From Chelydra serpentina (Eukaryota; Chordata; Testudines; Chelydridae), in assembly GCA_037349315.1 (NCBI GenBank), contig JBAIAC010000057.1:2418001-2482000 (forward strand): a DNA stretch of 64,000 nucleotides, in the 5' to 3' direction. Below the pieces are notes generated by a model. The model was not told where the DNA came from and searched no databases. It saw only the letters and a list, made by a program, of their open reading frames with translations. A program made the translations under genes and the position numbers. This document shows positions 13,502-24,525 of the stretch, in pieces (the stretch's first letter is position 1; each line of letters begins with the position of its first letter).

Positions 13502-13860
13502 TCAATTATATGAAAACAACAATAATGCAGAGTTGCAGGCTTGAAGCATTAAGCGATCAGAAGCACGCAGAGTTGCAGATACCAGTCCAGATCCATTTTG
13601 GCCATGCAGCATTCTGTAGCAGACGACCAATACTGATGCAGTGGATAGGCCAAGCCTATTCCTTAGTTTTGAATGGATGTAACCATAGTTTGAAAAGATT
13701 TGCTGTATGCCTGCTGAACTTGCTGGACACTGACTCAATTATTTTTTCCCAGTTTAAAACAGGTTTAATCTGGTATTTACCAGCGGCTTGTCCTAAACTA
13801 GCTTTTCCTTGGAAACTGCCAACCCAGCAGTCGAGAGATTATATTTCCTTATCGGTGTGA
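13502..13860 (-). pseudogene. hAT transposase fossil, dimerisation domain
   Basis: The minus frame 13502-13738 encodes CPASSAGIQQIFSNYGYIHS then KLRNRLGLSTASVLVVCYRM. The pattern ASSAGIERIFSNFG.IHSKLRNRLG is the conserved C-terminal dimerisation motif of hAT transposases. Upstream sequence to about 13860 may be more of the same gene, with stops. No ends or target duplications found. Confidence 0.75.
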
Positions 13861-14296
13861 TAGCCTCAATTAGTAGAGAAGATAGGAATAGTGTTTGCAG
13901 TTAATTTTTATTCCCTCTAACTTCCATGTAGTGATGATTTAAAATACCCAAGTTGTTCCATTTCACAGTGAGATATTCACACTATCTAAACTGGCCATGT
14001 AGGACTCTCCAAAGTTCTACCTCTTCAAAATGATTATTTACATTTACATTAATGGTTTGCTTGGTTTTGCCTTCAGCTCCACACACCTTTTAAGAGCACA
14101 TATTCTTTACAAACAAGTTACATTTGAAAATTGACTAGACAAGAATGTATTTACATACCTTGTTTAAGTCTCCTATTAACTGTGGTTCTTAGCTGTTAAA
14201 CACCTGGTCTTTGTCGCAAATGGTTAAACTCTCCCCCAATTTCTAAAGAAAAAAAATCATGCATCAGCAAGCATGTAGGTTTACTGGGATAATAAA

Positions 14297-14425
14297 GTAT
14301 CAGAGGGGTAGCCGTGTTAGTCTGGATCTGTAGAAGCGACAAAGGATTCTGTGGCACCTTATAGACTAACAGAGGTATTGGAGCATAAGCTTTCGTGGGT
14401 GAATACCCACTTCGTCGGATGCCAT
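14297..14425 (+). mobile_element. 129-bp interspersed repeat with 11-bp target duplication
   Basis: GGGATAATAAA occurs immediately before (14286-14296) and after (14426-14436). The body contains GGTAGCCGTGTTAGTCTGGA, TTCTGTGGCACCTTATAGAC and the hairpin GTGGGTGAATACCCAC. It is a sequence I associate with thousands of copies in turtles. The long duplication suggests LINE-mediated (SINE-like) insertion; I see no tRNA-type box. Confidence 0.75.
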
Positions 14426-15284
14426 GGGATAATAAAAGCAGACTACTGAGTTTAGTCATTCTCCCCTGCACTCCTCCCCACAAAGTACCAAAAAGTTCCA
14501 AATATTCAATTGCATCAGCAAAGTACTTTAGCTATAAAGCCCTAAGTCAGCAAGTGATCACAACTATGACACTATACAAACAATAAATAAAGTTAGTTGC
14601 TGATTTGTTGCCCACACACAGAAAGGGGTTCTCCGATCTAGTTCTCTTGGGGACAGAATTTAAACATCAGAAGCAAGGAGCAAAAAAGCAATGCTGCCAT
14701 GTTCACAGTATGAAACCCAGAGGCCTATTCACTAAACTTAGTAGTTTGTTTCCCTTCTCACAGCAAACTAAAGTGAAATACAAATGAGAACAAGCTTGAC
14801 ACACACTCTGGCTGTCTCTGGAAACTACAGCTCCCCTCTCCTTATAGCTAGTATCTTCTGACAGCCACATTACCACCATAAATCACAAAGGAATGATAAA
14901 AGTGGCTGGGACCTAGAGCTGCCAGCTGACATGTGGGGGCAGGGAGAGACCAGGTGGGTCCCCTGTACATCCCTCCTCCCCAGTAGTAGTGAGGCCTCTT
15001 TCAAATGGCCAGGAAATTTTTTTGCTTTTTAAAATTTTATTAGTTACAACCAGAGAGAGGCCAAATGTCATATGGAGTGGGCAGGGATGAAGGAGGGCAC
15101 TTGGGTTGAATAAGGGCTGAGAAGGAGATTGACTAGTAGCTGAACTGAGGGAGGATGGGTGAAAAAGGCTTTTATGGAGTGACAAGTTGAGAGAAACTGC
15201 ACTGTAACTTAACAAGTTGTTTGTTGTCTGTTCTGTTTGTTTGTCTTATCATTTAGGCCATTATCTTCATGGCTCTGTTTTCTA

Positions 15285-15365
15285 TGTTTGTACAGCCTTG
15301 CACAAGGGGGGACCCCCCCAACCTTGGTCGGGGCCTACAGGGACCACCAGAACACAAATATTTCC
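15285..15365 (+). repeat. L2-like 3' tail fragment
   Basis: TTTGTACAGCCTTGCACAAG followed by GGTCGGGGCCTACAGG resembles the TGTACAGC.CCTAGCACAATGGGG...GGGGC.CCTAGG tail shared by amniote L2 and MIR-type elements. Diverged; borders unsure. Confidence 0.4.
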
Positions 15366-17951
15366 CTCTTCCCTGTACAGAAATACCACACTGTGTATGG
15401 AGGGATGTGGTGTGAGGGTACACTAGGGCTGTTGTAATGAAAACTGCAGGGTGATCATTATTATAGTGAAAATAACCTAAAAATTTCCCACAGACCAGGT
15501 ACCAGTTAATATCACTTTATACTGCCATTAAGACTATACAATGTTGAAACTTTATAAAGGAATATGCAAATTATCCACAGTGGATAACTGAAAATAAGAT
15601 CCTAGCATACCTGCAGACAGTTATAAAAGAGCTGAAATCAAAGTGCATGCTACTAGCTGGTACGCAAGCCTAAGGGGAAAAACCACACACACACACACAC
15701 TTGACTCATTACATCGGGAAGAAGCCAGAATGGAACTTTGTTCTCAGAAGACGGTATTCCTGAGAAGAATGCCAGGAACTGCCAGTCATCCCTTCACAAT
15801 GCTGCATCATTCTAGGATAAAGCTACATGGCTCTACTGACACTGCCCAGAACGGTCAGTGCACCATAAATTATTTGCTACGCAGCCTATTCTCATATTTG
15901 AAGAAGCTTGAATTTTTCGGAACCTGTTCATCTTTACAGAAAAGGTCAGTGAAAGACTACTGAAAAAAAATCCAATGCCGTCTCACTGAGATTAACGTAC
16001 TCCGCCCATCACTACCCAATACTTCAGTGTTCTCTGAATTGCCACTGTGTTCTACAAAACAGGAGCTTTTGGTTACCATGGAGTGAAACCATGCAAACAT
16101 GCATCTCATGCCAGTGAAAAAGTAATCCCATGTTATCACTGTTCATAGCTCCACTATTACAAAGTGAAAAAGTAGAAATTCAAAACTTTCTCATGGCTAG
16201 TAGCAGTGAACACCTTCATTACCCTGTCCCTCTTTTTCAGATGCAATAATGCTCTTCACCAAGGGACAGAATGCAGAAAGACGATTCCCAGCGTAAGAGA
16301 CCCAGGCAGTTAGACTGAAGTAGTCACTCAGAGAACTTTCCGAGAACCTTCAAAATGGCAGATATTTCTCTCCAGCCACCACTTCAGAGCACTAAGAGAA
16401 CAGAGTAGGCCAAGATGAGCTCCTGTAGGTACTTAAATGTGATTTCATCCTCTTTCAGGGATCTGCCATCAAAATGTACAGGTCAGCTTCTAAATCACCC
16501 CACATATGGCTGCTGCGTGGTAAAACCAGTCAGTCAGTCTATCTATCTTTGCTGAAGGAACGACTCTAGCAATATATGTCTCTAAGTGTGCAGTATGTTT
16601 GAAGGACACACACATACTGACCACAAGGAGTGCCACCATGGCAGTAATGGCTACAATTAACTCTGAGACACTGTAAACAGTTATCTTCCAAATATTTTCC
16701 AGTGAGTCACAAGTACCTTTTGAAACCTAATGCTATTAAATCTATCTCAGATATATTTGTCAATGCCAGTAGACCTACACTAGTCTATATAAATGTAAAG
16801 CAAAAATATTCTCTGGCACACATACAACCTTCCCTTTCACCATCATAACAAATGTTGAAACAAAAGAGTCAGATGACCGCACACATTCTCTGTGCCAGGC
16901 AACTACTATACGAACACACCCAGGTATTAAACACAGCTCAAAGTAACCTAGCTTTTCCAGTTATGGAAAAGTGTTAAGGATATGTGGCTGCTTAAACAAT
17001 CATCAAGTTCTGACAAGTCAAACCGTCATTCTGTAAAGATAAAACCAGAAGATCTGAAAATCCAGCAACTGGCCACTATTATTTTACACAGCTGGTGGTG
17101 TGAGTGGACAAGGAATGCCACCCTCAGTCTTCATCTGTCCATCTAGACGCTTACATGGCCTCCAACAGCATACTTTCTTTTACACTACATAAAATGAAAT
17201 ATCTTGATGTGAACGGGTGCAACTCCATTGACTTTAGCGGAGTTGCACCTGCTTTATGACAGTGGCAAATTTCACTCAATACATTTTGTTTTCTACTAAC
17301 ACCCTTGATAGTCTGACCACATTAAAGGACATCCACTTCTTTATCTGGCTACCAAATTTCAAAATGTCTACCTGGTCATAAACATTCAGAACACAGCTCT
17401 AATTTAACCTGAAAGGCTGATTGCTTGATTTTAAAAAGGAATTTGCAAAACTATTTGAATTAACAAAGCTGGAATATGCTGATAAACCTCAATGGCCTGT
17501 GTGCCAAACTGAGTGGTACTAAAGCACTATAATACAGGCTATGCACATTTCATTTCGAAACACCCATATTACAGAACAGCTCCACTAAAGCCATTCAAAT
17601 TTTAAAAATTAAAAAATTAGCAAGGGGCCTGCTTCACCATATAGACAAGGCTGCCAACTGGCATGTTTAAATTTGAGTCTCAAACTCCCAAAACTGACAG
17701 TGCATACAGCTCAAGAAGGACACACTACTCAAGCAATCCTCCTTCTACGCAATCTTTATCTGAGAAAGGTTTGCCACAATGTGGGGCTTGTCAAGGCAAG
17801 GACAGGCAAAGTCATTTAGAGATGAGGGCGATTTCAAAGGTAAAATGAGCAGAAATTGCAAAGCACATCTCAGCATGATCATAGACAGGACTTCTACAAG
17901 CAGATAACCACTTGAGTAAAGTAGAGAGCACCATGTTTGGCCACACATAAG

Positions 17952-19611
17952 TAGGGTAGGATTGATTCAAATCATGATTTAAAACACTAGTCAGGAAGAC
18001 TATTTAATCATGGATTTCTACATAAAAGTGCTTTCTTGTTGGTCGTTATAACCTTAATACATATTCTTCACAAGTCAGAGAGAGATGTAGGTTTCATTTT
18101 TAGAAGGTACACACTATACATTTTTAGTGATTTATTTTGAAAACTTTTCAGATTAGTTTTACAGCTGTATCAGAAAATGAATGATTGTTTGGTTACTTCA
18201 TTTACCAAAGGTAACTGAAGCAGATATTTATTAAGTCATTGGGAGGTGAACTACCTCCAATTTAACAGGTTAATTATTAATATATACATGCTGTATTAGG
18301 AGCAGAAAAAATGCCATGCTGTATTAGGAGATCTTTTTTTTCTTCAACAGCAAACATATAATATTTTAACAAAACAAGTATATGAATTTTAGAATTTAGT
18401 TAAACATTCAAGTTTTTTAAAATCAGGTTTGTTTTTGTTTAAATTGTTTTTAGCTAAAATAGTTAAAATATTTTAAAAAACCACAAAAATTAAATCGACT
18501 ATGTCAGCCAGATCAACATGAGAAACTTAAATATTGGCTTCTGCAGCTAACTCAGTCGTTTTCACTTTCATTTTCCTGTTTGTTCATAATCTGGAAAAGA
18601 AAAACAAAATTTCCTGCTTTTTCAGGTCCCAAATGATTTCTCAATTTGGAATGAATTAGTCCAAAGGAAGAAAATATTTTTTCACTGGCAGAAGAAGCTA
18701 CTGCTGTTAAAAGTGAGATTATCACTTCAACAGTCTCTGAATTCAAGTGCTTAAGTGACTTCCACCAGTTCACTGATATGACTTTCTTTAAAACATCATC
18801 AGCAAACATATATTTCTTGAATGGTTCTTATTGCCAAACTGGGTCTCTTTTACGGCCTGCTGCCATTATAGGTTTTCCCTTCTAGTGAGAGAATGGTATG
18901 GTAGATCTCAAATCAATGAAGGCTACACTCAGAAAGACCTCAAAACTTCTGGAATATGCTGCTCAGTTTCACTTTTGCTTCTACTGCCTGTTCCTCCCTT
19001 CTCACATTTACCTCCAGACTTCTCCTTGTCCAGATCTGTCCCCAACAATCTTCTATTCATTTAACTTTTTGAAACTTTGCACTTTTAGAGAGAGAGGTAA
19101 GGGATTGACTCTGTGTACACAAATGTGCAGAGGGACAATAGGGTTGAGGTCTGTTATTTCTCACCTCTATATTTTATTTATTTAAAAACATTTTTGCTGT
19201 TAACAAGCATGTTATCTCCGGAGACACAAATCCAGTTTGAGAACTGCAAAACTAAGCATCTTTGATGGCATCTTCTAGACCTAGCACTGAGTTCCATTGG
19301 ATAGATAGAAAGATTAGCCTAAATAATCTATACAAAAGCCCCTGGAACCCCATAAAATTGGGTCCCTAATCCATGAACTATTGGAACTCATTTACAAAAC
19401 TTTTCTTAAACATTACATGAATATATTGTCTGACAATAGAATTAGAATTAATAATCCCTATTCCATGACATATCTTTGAGCTATAATGTATCTTAATTAA
19501 AACCATCTTTATATAAAATGATTTTTGAGGAAAAAACTTATCAAAAAAAAATCCAATTTAAATTAAAAAATCAGATTTTTTTTTTTAAATCACTGATTTT
19601 TATTCACCCTG
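17952..19611 (-). mobile_element. hAT transposon, 1,660 bp, complete ends with perfect 8-bp target duplication
   Basis: CACATAAG is present at 17944-17951 and 19612-19619. The element opens TAGGGTAGGATTGATTCAAA and closes TTTTTATTCACCCTG, inverted repeats that pair through CAGGGT, ATTGATT and GATTTAAA. A transposase fragment lies inside on the minus strand. The interior has AT-rich spacer and many lesions, so the element is not autonomous now. Confidence 0.9.
18552..18809 (-). pseudogene. hAT transposase C-terminal remnant
   Basis: Encodes SVNWWKSLKHLNSETVEVII, then SLLTAVASSASEKIFSSFGL and IHSKLRNHLGPEKAGNFVFL, ending shortly after at NENESEND-like acidic residues. ASSASE.IFSSFGLIHSKLRN.LG is the hAT dimerisation motif. 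Only about 85 residues of a transposase usually of 500 or more are left; the catalytic core is not recognisable. Confidence 0.85.
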
Positions 19612-21203
19612 CACATAAGTTAGAACTTTACCCGATGGTTGGCAATGCACAGCCAGCCACTGACTACCAGAAAGCTCAGGAACACATTAGGCATCAAATA
19701 TTTTTAAAACTCACTAGATGTGGAGTGATATGGGCCTATATTTACAAGATCAGATTTGGTCTCCTTACAGAGAGTTGGACGGTGAATAAGAACACAGGAC
19801 TATGAACAGGAGGAGAGAAAGCTTGGCAAAATGTTTCTGCATTGTCATTCTGCCTTCAGAACAGCAATTACCCATTCCTCAAGCCTGCTATTCCTTCCCA
19901 GAAAGAAGGTGCACACCAAAGGCTACCAGGAAATCACTTTGACTGCCCAGGCGTGCCAGCTTGGGTTTTCCCATTAGCATGTGATAAGACCTTCTGCATC
20001 TTCACTGTTTATTGCATGCTTACAGCACTGCAGTGGAACAATCACTTTGCCTCCTCCTGCAGAGAGAAACCCAGGATAAAGGCAGAGCTAGATAATACCG
20101 CGACTATTGGTCCAGAGCTGTAGAACATTCTCCCTTCAGTGCAGGGAGAATTATTCCTAATAAGTTAATGACACGTTCTTAATCTTAAAGGATCGGAAAA
20201 GATTTATTAAGAGATAAATAAATACAGTGACAAGATGTTAAAACTCAGTATGTTTCAAAAGCTGACTGGTCCCTTTGCTTTAAGATAGTCTCATAACCAG
20301 CAGTGTCTATAATGGCACTCTCCAAAACTTTTTGAGACAGCTCTTTTCCCTTGGCTCTCAGCATAGTGTCTTCTGTACCTGGCAAAAGAGAGACCAGCAA
20401 TATTTTTTGTACTACTGTAAACATGCTGGACTAGGAGGAAAAACAGATTCCAAGAAAAGCTAAACTGTGGCAAGGCTCCAGAAACTCCCTGATGTATTCT
20501 GTGCCTCAAGAATACACATTTCGCATGACTCTCCAGAATACCTACCTTGCTTCACATGCCTTTCCAATTGACCTTATATCAGAGCAGGTGACAATGCCAT
20601 TCATTACTCAGCCCTTTCCTCCTGTTGCTTTGCTTTCTCCCAGTGGATTAGTTCTTGCCTGTTCTATCTCAGGTATCACTAAGGTGCCTTTCATTGTGAT
20701 ATCTAAGCACTTAGATGGTCACAAAAAGGAGGAACCAGATTCCTTCAGCAAATTCTGAAGGCCTAAGATTTACAAGCCAACTGTTGAGAACTATATCCTT
20801 TTCCTGGACTGCAAAGAGGGTCAGAATTCATAGCAACAGATAGGACAAACAGAAGCAGCTCTCTCCTGATACCAGCATCTGACTGACGAGATGGCTATAC
20901 ACATACACAGCATGCCGTAACACTATAAAGTACCTACTGTCTTACTAGGTACATATATTATGCTTATCACCATAAGCATGCACACTAGCTCCCTGATTTT
21001 GGTACCAGAGGGAACAGGAAAAAAAGTAACTGCCTTTGCCAAACAATAATGTGAGGAAAAGCACATAAGAAGAGCATAGGCATTGCATCTGCCGTTGTGA
21101 CTCAATATTCACTCCAACAAGCACTCTGTTTTGGCACTTCCACAAAGACTGAAGCAGCTGCAAAGCCAGGCAGAGTACTCTCTCCCTGCTTTTAATTATC
21201 TTA

Positions 21204-21499
21204 GGGCTGGTCTACACTAACCCCCCAATTCGAACTAAGATACGCAACTTCAGCTACGTGAATAACGTAGCTGAAGTCGAACTATCTTAGTTCGAATGAA
21301 AACGTACTTACCCGGGGTCCACACGCGGCGCGCAGGCTCCCCCGTCGACTCCGCCTACTCCGTTCGTTGAGCTGGATTACCAGCGTCGACGGGGGAGCAC
21401 TTCCTGGTTCGATTTATCGCGTCTAGACAAGACGCGATAAATCAAACCCAGAACATCGATCCGACGCCTCCGATCCAGCCGGTAAGTGTAGACCTACCC
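21204..21499 (+). mobile_element. TA-flanked MITE with three hairpins
   Basis: Ends GGGCTGGTCTACACT and AGTGTAGACCTACCC are inverted repeats, with TA on both sides (21202-21203 and 21500-21501). Inside are three strong palindromes: TTCGAACTAAGATA... with its partner ...TATCTTAGTTCGAA; CCCCCGTCGACTCC with CGTCGACGGGGGAG; and TTTATCGCGTCTAGACAAGACGCGATAAA. Same layout as the element at 1830 although much of the sequence differs. Confidence 0.85.
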
Positions 21500-22615
21500 T
21501 AAGTTAGCATACAGCACCCATCACTGTGGTGTCTTAGCACTGGCACAACTTGGTCAGTTTTATGAAGTGGGCAAACTGTTGTAGTCTCAATCCATTATAT
21601 CGCAAAGTACTTTGGCTCCTTGTTCTATTCAGTGAGTTTGCCCATAATGTTTCTCTTCGAGTAGAAACACAGTTTTCCTGGAGGTTATCAGAAGATTCAT
21701 GTTGAAATATCTGTCTCCTATCCCAGCAGAAGCCTAGTGAGAAATGATACTATACAAAGCAGTTGCAAACCTCATTCTCCTGAGCCTACAAACAGTTATC
21801 TGGGCCCAAGCTTACAAACCTAAAGCAAACAGATACCCCATAAGAAAGATTTATTGAGGTGGCATGAATCTTCAGTACCTGCCATATTCAGAGCAGCGTT
21901 CCTTCTGAGCTTGCCCAGCAGAGTGGTTGTCACATCACTTTCAACTTAAGGGAACACTATGAGGCTTGGCAGAAGGCAAGAGTGATGACAAAGCCCATGT
22001 TAGGCACTTGTCAGTTAGGAATGGGTTTAAATATAAATAATTTATTATATTTAGATAAAGGGTGAAGGTACTGGCCTCAGCTTTGGGGAGCATCAAGTTC
22101 CAGGTCTAAATTACATGAGTGAGCCCAGTTAAACAAGCTGGAGTCCAGTGTTATATTTTTACAGGTTACATTAAATAAGTCTGCCAAAATAATCCTTATA
22201 ATCTTTATGAAGTAAAACTTTGCCATTTCTAAAAGCAAAAACAGATGATTTAGAAGCTGGATAGCCAGACAGCCTAGTGACAACTGCTGGAAACTCCAGC
22301 TTAGTGTTCTTGCTCATTTCATACCTTGAATAACAATGACTAGAAGGGGAGCAGCTTTAGTCTTTGGGCAAAGTGAGCAATGTATCACTGTGATGTCCCT
22401 TCCAGTTTATCAAAAAGTGACTTAGATGGTCTTAGATAAAAGTCTAGTCCATTTTAGTCCTCCTATACAGAAGGTACGAGTATGATGATGAGACTTACAA
22501 CAAAATAGTGTCATTTAGAGTAAAATTCCAATGCAACCACCACTTTCTCTGCAGTTTTATAGATCCTTAACTTCCAAACATGGCAGGGAAAAGTCAAAGG
22601 ATAAATATTATATTA

Positions 22616-22790
22616 GAGCCACAAAGTGGATGAGGTAGTATCTTTTATTGAACCAACTGCTGTTGGTGAGAAAAAGCTTTCTAGCGATACAGAAGACCAG
22701 AGGAAGAGCTCTGTGTAGTTTGAAAGCTTGTTTCTCTTACCAACAGCAGTTGGTCCAATAAAAGATATTATCTCGCCCACCTTGTTTCTC
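22616..22790. mobile_element. Palindromic TA-flanked MITE with long TIRs
   Basis: Left arm (GAGCCACAAAGTGGATGAGG ... ACCAACTGCTGTTGGTGAG) and right arm (TTACCAACAGCAGTTGGTCC ... CTCGCCCACCTTG) form inverted repeats of nearly 60 bp, leaving a short central spacer. TA flanks both ends. Each arm also contains the small palindrome CCAACTGCTGTTGG. Non-coding. Confidence 0.75.
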
Positions 22791-23065
22791 TAAACAATAG
22801 GTTACTAAATTATTCTAAGGAACCCCATTTTCTCAAGGGACTGGAAGTGGAAGACACAGCATTTCACATCCATGTCACCAGGAGTCCTTTATCAGATGTT
22901 CATACAGTGACTAGTACAAGGGGGACGAACCTGGTTGTGGCCTTCAGACTATACTGCAATATACATATTAAATAATTTAACATTGTAATAACATTACATT
23001 GGCACTGACTAAATATCTTCAGGGATTTGGAGGGATATAGGCAAAGGAAGACAGATCTTCTAGAA

Positions 23066-23405
23066 AAGTGGTTTCTCAACCTTTTTGGGCTCAGGACCAA
23101 TTTATAAATGTTGATAGCCTATCACAACCCAGTAAACAGGCTGGGGGATGAGGTTGCAGATCCCATCCCGCACTGCCGCTGTAGTGGCAGTTCTGTTTCT
23201 AAAGGGCTGGCTGGCCTTGGCTTGCAACTCCAGGCTCTGCAACATCTGGGGTTGCAGCAGCACTCAAATTGGGCTCTGCTGCCCCCCACCCATTGTCATG
23301 ATGGCGGCCAAGTCCAGCAAGCCCTGTACAGCAGCCATCACATGGCACAATGAAACATCCTGGTGACCCAATGTCAGGTCACAACCCATGGGCTGAGAAA
23401 CCCTG
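23066..23405. mobile_element. Non-autonomous hAT element with 8-bp target duplication
   Basis: TTCTAGAA occurs at 23058-23065 and 23406-23413. The ends, AAGTGGTTTCTCAACCTTTT and the inverse of CCATGGGCTGAGAAACCCTG, match the CAGNGNTTCTCAA type of terminus of Charlie-like hAT elements. The 340-bp interior has no transposase. Confidence 0.85.
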
Positions 23406-24339
23406 TTCTAGAACAGTTCAACACTGGCTGAACAAAGTGCGTTATAACACACGAACCATGTTACAACCTAGTTATGAACATGAAACAGGGTACACGTGGG
23501 TCTGTGTGCCTGCCCCCTTTTTCAACAATAAAGACTTAAACTTGGTTCTCCCCCTCATGCTATAGGCTCCCATTTCACTGCCCGTTTCCGACTAGAACGG
23601 GGCCAGGCAGCTGGCTGAAGGTAGCTACGTCTCCACGGGTCACAGCTACAAACCAGGCCCGCAGGTGACAGCCAAAGCAAGGGGATTTCTTAGGCCTGAT
23701 CTACGCTTGAATGTCGCCGATCTAAGCCCCCGTTACACCAACAAAGGGGGCTTTGGCCAGTTTAAACGGCGCTGCCCGCGGGGGGGGGGGGGGGGGGGGG
23801 ATCGTTGTGCAACGCGGGAGCGGGGAGAAGACCTTAGCCGGGGGAGAAGCAAACCCCGCCCCCCATCAGCGGGTCTGCGCCATACCCCGGGGCCGGCTGC
23901 GGCCCGGCTCCCTCGCGCAGGGCCCCCGGGCGGAGAAATCCCACAAGGCGGACGGGCTGTGGCTCGGGGTCAGCAGGGCCTCGCTCGCGGCGCAGCCGCA
24001 CCCCGCCACCCGCTCCTCCGCGGCCGTGTGCAAAGCGCCTCCCGGGGGGGGGGGGCTCGTTCTCCGCGGGGGGGGCGGGGGCGGAGACCGGCCGAGGGGA
24101 CACGGGGAGCCGATCCCGCCGGCCTAGGGCCCAGCAGAGCGGCCGGGTAACGCGGGCCGGGCCCAGCACCGAGCCGACACGAGGCGCCGCCCGGGGAGGG
24201 GGGCTCGTTTCGGCTCGGGAGGGCGGGGGAGCCCCTCGGAGGGGCCCCGCCCCGTGGCGGCCGGGGTCGGCGGGAATCTCCCCTCGGGGCCGGACCCCGA
24301 CACCGAGGGGCGCGGGGGGGGCTAGGCCCGTTCACTCAC

Positions 24340-24440
24340 CGGCTCCTGCTGAACCCGCGGCCTCCACTGCTGCTGCGACCGCGCTGCCTCACCTCCTACG
24401 ACGCCGCCTCACAGGCCCCGGCTCGCGCCTGCCGCGTGGG
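24340..24440 (-). other. THRAP3: Untranslated first exon in a CpG island, probable THRAP3 exon 1
   Basis: On the minus strand the sequence GCAGGAGCCG|GTGAGTGAA is a textbook donor after 24340, inside a dense CpG island. No long coding frame begins here, so the exon is 5' UTR; its 5' end (about 24440) is estimated from the promoter motifs. THRAP3 (a nuclear SR-related transcription and splicing factor) lies directly downstream of MAP7D1 in the same orientation in human and has a non-coding first exon and long first intron. The gene name is therefore inferred from synteny; none of its Ser/Arg-rich coding exons is in the window. A second possible donor (GGAG|GTGAGG) lies about 65 bases upstream. 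Confidence 0.6.
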
Positions 24441-24525
24441 CTGCTGGGAGACGTAGTCCCCGAGCGGCCTCCGCCCATTGGCCGCAGCGGTGGAGGGGAC
24501 TACACCTCCCGGCAGGCCCCGCGCG
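24436..24525 (-). promoter_or_regulatory. CpG-island promoter: two ZNF143-type motifs around an inverted CCAAT box
   Basis: GGGACTACGTCTCCCAGCAG (minus strand, 24441-24460) and GGACTACACCTCCCGGCAGG (plus strand, 24497-24516) both fit the ZNF143/Staf motif ACTACA..TCCC.GCA. Between them, ATTGG at 24477-24481 is a CCAAT box (NF-Y) reading on the minus strand. No TATA box is present. This arrangement is typical of housekeeping promoters; the motifs sit 5' of the donor-bearing exon. Confidence 0.65.

Larger units (their letters stand above)
1..24339 (-). other. AT-rich block, probable THRAP3 intron 1
   Basis: No conserved exon, RNA gene or long host frame is recognisable on either strand; open frames are short and lack family features. 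The block is downstream of the donor at 24340 and is therefore read as a first intron. Its content is the transposable elements listed separately. Between them (1-1829, 2090-3133, 3435-6789, 10452-11466, 12407-13500, 13861-14285, 15370-17943, 19620-21200, 21502-22613) I see only unremarkable AT-rich sequence with short homopolymers and one (CA)n tract at 15684-15700. Confidence 0.55.

Noticed and set aside
21202..21501. Interstitial telomere repeat (TTAGGG ... CCCTAA)
   Set aside because: Only one hexamer at each end, formed by the TA duplication plus the MITE terminus GGG/CCC.
23665..24335. Overlapping Arg/Gly/Pro-rich frames in the CpG island
   Set aside because: GC-rich sequence without stop codons on both strands; the region is promoter and 5' UTR.
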